NCBI GenBank assembly: GCA_964354345.1
Contig: CAYGZL010000123.1
Location: forward strand, 1 to 20,098
Direction: 5' to 3'
From: CAYGZL01 sp964354345
Lineage (GTDB): Bacteria; Chloroflexota; Anaerolineae; Anaerolineales; UBA4823
DNA length: 20,098 bases
The notes under the pieces were generated by a model that saw nothing but the letters and a program-made list of their open reading frames with translations, made no database searches and was not told the DNA's origin. Positions within the stretch are counted from its first letter, which is position 1; every line of letters begins with the position of its first letter. The translations under genes and the position numbers were made by a program. Below, one piece after another: positions 15,932 through 20,098 of the stretch.

Positions 15932-16229
15932 TCAGCGCGCGCCCTCAGCGGTGATAGTGGCTGCTCTGAGGCCAGTTGCTGCTCTCCGGGTAATAGCTCG
16001 CCGAGTTCTAACTCGCCGGATCTCATTACGCTCGACGAGATCGTTTCCAGCCCGGCCCAGGTTGACCTCTTGTATACCCCTGCCGAAAAAGCCGAAATTC
16101 CGTCTGAAGCCGCCGAGATTTCACTCGGCTGCCGCAACCCGACCGCCATGGCCGGGCTTCGTCCCGGTGAGGTTGTCCTCGATATCGGCTCGGGCGGTGG
16201 CATTGACGCTTTTCTGGCTGCCCGCCGCC
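15932..16229 (+). pseudogene. Truncated arsenite methyltransferase-like fragment
   Basis: The frame from 15932 encodes a Cys-rich lead (DSGCSEASCCSPGN), then LDEIVSSPAQVDLLY, AAEISLGCRNPTAMAGL and RPGEVVLDIGSGGGIDAFLA. This is the N-terminal region of ArsM-type arsenite methyltransferases, with their cysteine-rich start and SAM motif I. No start codon follows the in-frame TAA at 15929-15931. Family similarity ends at about 16229, after AARR, where the sequence passes into the 3' end of the convergent GNAT gene. Roughly the C-terminal two thirds are missing. With the preceding remnant it marks an eroded two-gene methyltransferase locus. Confidence 0.7.
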
Positions 16230-16245
16230 GATGGTTCTGTGCCAT

Positions 16246-17376
16246 TCATAGTTTCATCCGGTACACGCGATAGCGTTTGTAGATCTTTGCCCCGGCCCGC
16301 TCCGCCAGCGCCGGCGTATATGGATTATCGTCCGAGGTTAACGACAGATCCACCCAGGTGTACCCCTTGGGTCCGGCGCGCCGCGCCATTTCATCGAACA
16401 GCATCACCGCCACGCCGGTATCCCAATATTCGGGCAGCACCAGCACGCTCTTGATTGCCAGGCAGCGCACCGGCCTGCGCATATACCTCAGCAGCTTCAG
16501 GTAATCCCAGGGGTAGCGCAGCCCGTTGGCGTGGATCAGAGCTTCATTCAGGTTCGGGATGCCCGGGAACCAGCCCACCGTCTGCCCGTCAACCTCAGCG
16601 AATAACACCAGCTCAGGATCAACGATCTGCCGAAACGGCGCCAGCGCCGCCTGCAAGGCCTCCCGCGGCCAGGGGATGAAATCGGGCAGATGCGCCAGGG
16701 CTTTATTCATCATCTCGTGCACCCGCTCCACCTCTTTCTCCCAATGCGCCAGGTCGGCTGGCCTCACCTGGATATGTCCGCGTTGGCGCAATCGCTCGGC
16801 GATCCGCGCGATCCGCTCCAGTGCCGGAGCTGCCTCCGCCGGTGTAATTGCATACGCCAGGTTATCGCCCCGCGCCGGTTGGAAACCGTAGTGCTCGAAG
16901 AAATCCCGGTAGTAGGGTGGCGTATGCCCGCATAACACGACCGCTGGGCGATCGCGACCCTCCAGCAGCACACCGTAGCTGTCTTCATAATCCAGATTGA
17001 ACGGCCCATACAGTGTTTCCAGGTCGTGCGCCCTGGCCCACTCCCTGGCGTGATTATACAAGGCCTCCGCTGCTGCGTAATCCTCAACGCACTCGAAGAA
17101 GCCGATCATGCAGTCCTTCAGCCCGCGCCTCGCATTGGTCTCGCGATCATCCGCGCAGCAGATAGTTCCGACCGGTCGCCCATCTCGCCAGGCCATGAAG
17201 AACTCCGCCGTGCCGCGCCGGAAGAAGAGTCCGCGTTTTGGGTCAATTGTTTTCAAACGTTCGGCCACCAGCGGCGGCACCCACAGCGGATCGCCCTTGT
17301 AAATCTGCCAGGGGAACAGCACAAACGTATTCCGCTGGCGGGGTGTGAGAACCGGTTGGATCGTGATCGCGGACAT
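16246..17376 (-). CDS. YghO-like GNAT-superfamily protein
   Basis: A 376-residue protein resembling the YghO family of GNAT-fold proteins. An N-terminal FVLFPWQIYKGDPLWVPPL motif (about 18-36) precedes GFFECVEDYAAAEALYNHA, ETLYGPFNLDYEDSYGVLLE and PPYYRDFFEHYGF, all in the order seen in that family. A second acetyltransferase-like half (about 190-376) ends in KIYKRYRVYRMKL. Members are thought to be acyltransferases but substrates are unknown. The ATG at 17376 has only a weak GGGGGA upstream, but an in-frame stop closely precedes it. It follows the PIN-toxin gene by 57 bp on the same strand and may be read through from it. Its stop abuts the arsM-like remnant. Confidence 0.8.
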   Translation of the reverse strand: MSAITIQPVLTPRQRNTFVLFPWQIYKGDPLWVPPLVAERLKTIDPKRGLFFRRGTAEFFMAWRDGRPVGTICCADDRETNARRGLKDCMIGFFECVEDYAAAEALYNHAREWARAHDLETLYGPFNLDYEDSYGVLLEGRDRPAVVLCGHTPPYYRDFFEHYGFQPARGDNLAYAITPAEAAPALERIARIAERLRQRGHIQVRPADLAHWEKEVERVHEMMNKALAHLPDFIPWPREALQAALAPFRQIVDPELVLFAEVDGQTVGWFPGIPNLNEALIHANGLRYPWDYLKLLRYMRRPVRCLAIKSVLVLPEYWDTGVAVMLFDEMARRAGPKGYTWVDLSLTSDDNPYTPALAERAGAKIYKRYRVYRMKL

Positions 17377-17433
17377 CAGGGATTTATCCCCCGATTAACC
17401 AGGCAGAAGCCCGAAAGTGGTTGGTCATCGTCC

Positions 17434-17880
17434 TCATGCCCAATCCTCCAATCGGAATCCCTCTGCGAACGGGTTCACAAATCGCACTCCTTCCAGTGTC
17501 TGACCATCGTTGAAGTCTTCACTAAAGACAATCTTCACCTGGTTCAGGCGGGCTGCTGCCCAAATTTGGGCGTCGTAATACGCCAGGCCATGGTCCCTCG
17601 CCCCACGGGCGGCTTCCAGCACGATCATCGGGGTCAGGTCGAAAACCGGGAACGCGCGCAGCAGGTGTTCCAACTGCTGCGCGGCCTCCGCCAGGGTATA
17701 GAACGGTCGACGGGAGCGGGTGGTGACATGCATAAATTCTGCCAGGCATTGGGCTGAGAGCCGGCCGGTGCGAGTAGTTTCGAGATATTGTAGAGTGCGC
17801 AGCGCCTGGTCTTGACGGATCACCTCAGCCGAGTCGCTGGCATACACCAGCACATTCGTATCAATTAAGATCGGCGGCAT
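17434..17880 (-). CDS. PIN-domain ribonuclease, VapC-like toxin
   Basis: A 148-residue PIN domain protein. Acidic metal-binding residues are D7 (LIDTNVLVY), E48 (CLAEFMHV), D103 (YYDAQIWAAA) and D122 (FSEDF), a complete PIN active site. VapC-type toxins cleave RNA, often tRNA or rRNA, when released from their antitoxin. It starts 3 bp after the stop of a ribbon-helix-helix gene, the classic antitoxin-toxin order. Length is normal and nothing suggests decay. Confidence 0.9.
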   Translation of the reverse strand: MPPILIDTNVLVYASDSAEVIRQDQALRTLQYLETTRTGRLSAQCLAEFMHVTTRSRRPFYTLAEAAQQLEHLLRAFPVFDLTPMIVLEAARGARDHGLAYYDAQIWAAARLNQVKIVFSEDFNDGQTLEGVRFVNPFAEGFRLEDWA

Positions 17881-17883
17881 GGA

Positions 17884-18186
17884 TTACTCTTCATCCCTTT
17901 CTCGCAGCCAGCGACCCTCGCGTTCGGCATAGATTTCATCGCGGTTCCAGCGATAAGGTTCGGCGTTTGTTCCTTGGGCGCGCCTGGATAGCGCCAAACG
18001 GGTGAAATCATCCATCGCGCTCAGGTTGCCGGGTGCTGGTTGCGCAGGTTCTCCTGTCACCTCGTGCTCGATAGCCTGCCGGATGATATCGGCCTCGCTC
18101 ACCCCGCGCGCCAACGCCAGGCGTTTCAGGAGAGCATTCTGACGCTCTTGAATATAGAATTGTTTGCGCACCATGTGGGTTGTCAT
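17884..18186 (-). CDS. Ribbon-helix-helix antitoxin
   Basis: A 100-residue protein. Residues about 6-43 (VRKQFYIQERQNALLKRLA and then GVSEADIIRQAIEHEV) form a short beta strand followed by two helices, the CopG/Arc-like ribbon-helix-helix DNA-binding fold. The charged C-terminal half (RWNRDEIYAEREGRWLRERD) is likely the toxin-binding region. Such antitoxins neutralise the cognate PIN toxin and repress their own promoter. A very strong Shine-Dalgarno (GGAGGAGGT) precedes the ATG at 18186, which favours antitoxin excess. Direct repeats in the promoter may be its operator. Confidence 0.88.
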   Translation of the reverse strand: MTTHMVRKQFYIQERQNALLKRLALARGVSEADIIRQAIEHEVTGEPAQPAPGNLSAMDDFTRLALSRRAQGTNAEPYRWNRDEIYAEREGRWLRERDEE

Positions 18187-18204
18187 TAGACACCTCCTCC
18201 CTGA

Positions 18205-18244
18205 TTATACATCACTTTATACACATATCGCCCCCCTCCGTCAG
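18205..18244 (-). promoter_or_regulatory. Toxin-antitoxin promoter with direct-repeat operator candidate
   Basis: On the minus strand CTGACG (18244-18239), a 17-bp spacer and TATAAA (18221-18216) form a plausible promoter inside the 3' end of the upstream small gene. TTATACA occurs twice with a 12-bp period (18205-18211 and 18217-18223, plus strand), overlapping the -10 and the transcription start region. Such spaced repeats suit ribbon-helix-helix autorepression. Confidence 0.4.
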
Positions 18245-18598
18245 TTCCTGACAAACATCGCCCAGCGCCCTTTTCATATCCTTCTCCAACTCGCTGATCC
18301 CCCCGCTCAGTTTGTTCTCCACCTGTAGCATGCGTGCCAGTCGCTCCCCCGCCAGGCTCATAATCTGCACGATTTTGGTGATCTCTCCGGGTGTCTCCGC
18401 CAGGGTGAGTTCATGGTTAAGCACCCGCATCGCCCTCCGTATCATCGTAATTTCTGCCTCCAATCCGCTCCTCACGCCTGTTTCCACCACGATCTCCACA
18501 TTTCCTTGCGCTTTTTCGATATACTTCTCCACCCCCTCCGCATTCTGGTTTCCCTCCTGCGCCCCTCGCTTTCGCCTTCTGCTCTGGTACGATTTCAC
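18212..18598 (-). CDS. Small helical protein coupled to the recombinase-like gene
   Basis: A 128-residue protein I cannot name. It begins with a basic segment (VKSYQSRRRKRGAQEGNQNA). The rest is predicted helical: LEAEITMIRRAMRVLNHELT, then EITKIVQIMSLAGERLARML and ISELEKDMKRALGDVCQEL. The RGAxxGNQNA start and the middle helices recall small proteins common in Chloroflexota mobile regions that carry GNQNA-KHGFYS; here the KHGFYS part has diverged. The GTG start (18598) overlaps the recombinase stop as GTGA and follows AGGAGG at 8 nt, so translation is coupled. A longer upstream reading in the same frame only mirrors the recombinase gene. A role as partner or regulator of the recombinase-like protein is inference. 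Confidence 0.7.
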   Translation of the reverse strand: MKSYQSRRRKRGAQEGNQNAEGVEKYIEKAQGNVEIVVETGVRSGLEAEITMIRRAMRVLNHELTLAETPGEITKIVQIMSLAGERLARMLQVENKLSGGISELEKDMKRALGDVCQELTEGGDMCIK

Positions 18599-19524
18599 TC
18601 TTCCAACCTCCTCACAAACTTCCTCGTCACGTCTACATCCGTGTGTCCCATAAAGTCCCTCAATTCTTCCAGCGTACACGCCGCTTTCCATTTCCTCGCT
18701 CCCGCCGTATAGCGCAGCGCCTTCGGCGTGATTTCCTCCGCTGGTAACCCCGCCCAGAGCGCGTACATCTGGATCAGCCTGCCTACACTCACCTCCGATA
18801 AGCCGTGTTTGCGCCACTCCTTCCCATACAGCCGTTCCACTCGCCCGGCCACATCCGTCAACGGCGTGAAGATCGCCTCCTCCTCGCCGATCCCCTCCGC
18901 CCGCCCGCAGCCCTCCAGATACTCGCAAATCGCCGCCCACACCTCCCAATCCAGCCTCCCCCACCTGCAACCTTCCAGCCTGCCAGCTCGATACCCCACT
19001 CCCGCTTTCCCCACCTCAAAGTCCCCCCACCGCAGCCCCAGGATTTCGCTCGTTCGTCGCCCGCTGCGCAGCAGGCATAGGATTAGTGCATAATCCCGCA
19101 GTCCCCACCTCGTCTCCCGGTCAATCGCTCCCAACAGCGCCTCTTCTTCCTCCTCCGTCAGGTATCGTCCACTGGCATACGGACTCGCCTTCGGCAGGAG
19201 CTCCGCCTCCACCGGGTTGCTCTTCGCCAGCCCATTCCCCACTGCAGCCGCATAAAAAGACGCCAGGGTCGCCAGGTAGGTGCGGATCGTGCTGGTTGCA
19301 TAGTTCTCCTGCTCCAGCCATCCTCGCCACCGCCGCACCTCCTCCGTCGTCGCCGCCCAGGCTGGTTTCCCGGAAAACCCGAGAAACCCGTCCAGGATAG
19401 TTTGATACGCCCGCCGGGTCGATCCCCGGCGTTGTCGGCCAATCCACGCCTCCCGCGCCTGGCTCCACCTGGTTTCCTGAACCGCCTCGTCTGCTTCAAC
19501 AGTACTTGGTGTATCTTGGAACAT
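18595..19524 (-). CDS. Tyrosine-recombinase-like protein lacking the nucleophile Tyr
   Basis: A 309-residue protein with the two-domain layout of phage integrases: an N-terminal SAM-like core-binding domain (about 20-105, containing STIRTYLATLASFYAAAV) and a C-terminal catalytic-type domain. R157 (SGRRTSEILGLRW), R271 (KALRYTAG) and H294 (FMGHTDVDVT) occupy catalytic positions. Box II begins with K268 instead of His, and F303 (TRKFVRR) sits nine residues after H294, exactly where the nucleophilic Tyr belongs. The TTT codon is clear. Strand cleavage should therefore be lost, suggesting a DNA-binding or decayed protein, unless a non-aligned Tyr serves. The coding strand is unusually purine-rich, unlike its neighbours, as if acquired. 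No Shine-Dalgarno precedes the ATG. Its stop overlaps the next gene. Confidence 0.82.
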   Translation of the reverse strand: MFQDTPSTVEADEAVQETRWSQAREAWIGRQRRGSTRRAYQTILDGFLGFSGKPAWAATTEEVRRWRGWLEQENYATSTIRTYLATLASFYAAAVGNGLAKSNPVEAELLPKASPYASGRYLTEEEEEALLGAIDRETRWGLRDYALILCLLRSGRRTSEILGLRWGDFEVGKAGVGYRAGRLEGCRWGRLDWEVWAAICEYLEGCGRAEGIGEEEAIFTPLTDVAGRVERLYGKEWRKHGLSEVSVGRLIQMYALWAGLPAEEITPKALRYTAGARKWKAACTLEELRDFMGHTDVDVTRKFVRRLEE

Positions 19525-19663
19525 ACATTCTAGTTATAGCACACAAATTAAATCTGAAGCTTAAATAATAATTACCCCACCAACTTTCGCCCACATTATT
19601 CACGCTCTGCATTGGCATTGTAATAGTCCTTTACAAATTGACTCGTCTTGCTTCCTGCTTACT

Positions 19664-19709
19664 GCCTTCGAAAATGCACCCTTTTCGCCTTTGAAAAAGA
19701 GCCCACTTC
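19664..19709 (+). repeat. Tandem imperfect 23-bp direct repeats upstream of the URO-D-like gene
   Basis: Units 19664-19686 and 19687-19709 align without gaps at 17 of 23 positions, sharing GCCTTyGAAAA, a CCC block and a terminal TTC. The second unit covers the -35 position of the extended -10 at 19716-19724. This arrangement would suit an activator or repressor binding as a tandem dimer. Confidence 0.5.
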
Positions 19710-19715
19710 CTGAGA

Positions 19716-19724
19716 TGGTAAAAT
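19716..19724 (+). promoter_or_regulatory. Candidate extended -10 promoter of the URO-D-like gene
   Basis: TGGTAAAAT is an extended -10 (TGn plus TAAAAT) with no good -35, as is common for activator-dependent or extended -10 promoters. Transcription would start near 19731, leaving a leader of about 80 nt that contains the 45-nt hairpin. Confidence 0.45.
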
Positions 19725-19749
19725 ATCCTTATGCGTGGGAGTAGGTTTC

Positions 19750-19794
19750 TCCTGTTTTAGTATGGATTGCTGCTCAATCCAAACGAATACAGGA
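19750..19794 (+). promoter_or_regulatory. Long imperfect inverted repeat in the leader of the URO-D-like gene
   Basis: Two 20-bp arms (19750-19769 and 19775-19794) match at 17 of 20 positions around a 5-nt loop (CTGCT). The inner stem TGGATTG/CAATCCA and the outer TCCTGT/ACAGGA are perfect. The repeat ends 16 nt before the ATG; its 3' arm includes one AGGA, while the GAGG Shine-Dalgarno (19799-19802) lies just outside. It could be a repressor operator or an RNA stem that tunes translation. Confidence 0.65.
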
Positions 19795-19810
19795 AATAGA
19801 GGAAAACTAA

Positions 19811-20098
19811 ATGATGAATAGAAATGACATCGTCATTATTCGAGAGCTGGCGGGGCGGACGGCGGAAATCGCCGCCCTGCCAGTCCAGGCCGAGAAACGC
19901 CTCCTGTGGCGCCAGCTCAACGCCCGCCAACCCGCCCGCCCGATGGTGATGATCGACCAGGTGTGCTGGAATGAGATGAACCTGGACGGAGAGCTCAGCC
20001 TGCAGTGCCTCGATCCAGAATGCCGCAGCTATGAAGAGCTCCTGCGGCGCACACTTTACCAATGGAAGTATTTCCCGGTCGACATGGTGGTTGAATCC
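19811..20098 (+). CDS. URO-D-family methyltransferase-like protein, N-terminal part (runs off right edge)
   Basis: The first 96 codons are present. The segment RPMVMIDQVCWNEMN and then LYQWKYFPVDMVVES match the N terminus of uroporphyrinogen-decarboxylase-like proteins. In anaerobes these are frequently corrinoid-dependent methyltransferases rather than heme-pathway enzymes. I infer a methyltransferase because the N-terminal helix (IRELAGRTAEIAALPVQAEK) and WNEMN motif are typical of that subgroup and not of HemE. The true substrate cannot be seen from this fragment. GAGG lies 8 nt before the ATG at 19811; the adjacent ATG at 19814 is an alternative. Upstream repeats and a hairpin suggest regulated expression. 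Confidence 0.8.
   Translation, partial: MMNRNDIVIIRELAGRTAEIAALPVQAEKRLLWRQLNARQPARPMVMIDQVCWNEMNLDGELSLQCLDPECRSYEELLRRTLYQWKYFPVDMVVES

Noticed and set aside
18204..18209. TATAAT as the -10 of the antitoxin gene
   Set aside because: Transcription from it would begin within the Shine-Dalgarno; the TATAAA at 18216-18221 with CTGACG at 17 bp fits better.
18599..18970. An upstream extension of the small protein coupled to the recombinase
   Set aside because: This stretch is the recombinase coding sequence in another frame; the GTG at 18598 with AGGAGG is the better start.
18187..19810. Attachment sites flanking the recombinase-like gene
   Set aside because: No tRNA gene and no convincing pair of direct repeats bounding a unit could be found by eye.
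19757..20062. A 101-codon open frame on the minus strand at the right edge
   Set aside because: It is antisense to the URO-D-like gene and spans the leader hairpin, with no supporting features.

Overview
The window is high-GC bacterial chromosome with tightly packed genes. Several features suggest Chloroflexota (Anaerolineae-like): the domain styles, the GNQNA-type protein coupled to a recombinase, the URO-D-type methyltransferase and the short simple repeats between and inside genes. This assignment is inference from style; there is no rRNA or other marker gene. I saw no tRNA, rRNA or CRISPR array.

Region 1 (1-7112, minus strand) is a cell-surface polysaccharide operon. In transcription order it holds a Wzy/O-antigen-ligase-like membrane protein with a TPR tail, a large secreted and membrane-anchored beta-propeller protein (TTG start), a zinc-ribbon NAD-dependent sugar epimerase (dTDP-L-rhamnose 4-epimerase-like), a GDP-mannose 3,5-epimerase-like enzyme, and the start of a family 2 glycosyltransferase that runs off the left edge. 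Heptanucleotide repeats, an 18-bp tandem palindromic repeat and a 37-nt hairpin sit within and between these genes.

Region 2 (7113-9976, plus strand) is a divergently transcribed, translationally coupled tldD-tldE (pmbA) metallopeptidase pair. Region 3 (9980-13667, minus strand) is a translationally coupled heterodimeric ABC exporter with its own strong promoter. One subunit has the usual degenerate ATP site, and the partner carries an unexpected Ile in its Walker A motif. A perfect 19-bp terminator hairpin separates it from a secreted subtilisin-like protease (13784-15394, minus).

Region 4 (about 15500-16230, plus) is a graveyard of two methyltransferase genes resembling an arsenic-methylation locus. 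It is followed by minus-strand accessory genes: a YghO-like GNAT protein, a PIN toxin with a ribbon-helix-helix antitoxin, and a tyrosine-recombinase-like protein coupled to a small helical protein. The recombinase-like protein has Phe where the nucleophilic Tyr should be. Finally, on the plus strand, a URO-D-family methyltransferase gene begins at 19811 and runs off the right edge. Its upstream region contains tandem 23-bp repeats, an extended -10 and a long imperfect inverted repeat in the leader.

The strongest leads are the Tyr-to-Phe recombinase-like protein with its coupled partner, the Walker A substitution in the exporter, the period-7 repeats that enter reading frames, and the regulatory architecture in front of the last gene.
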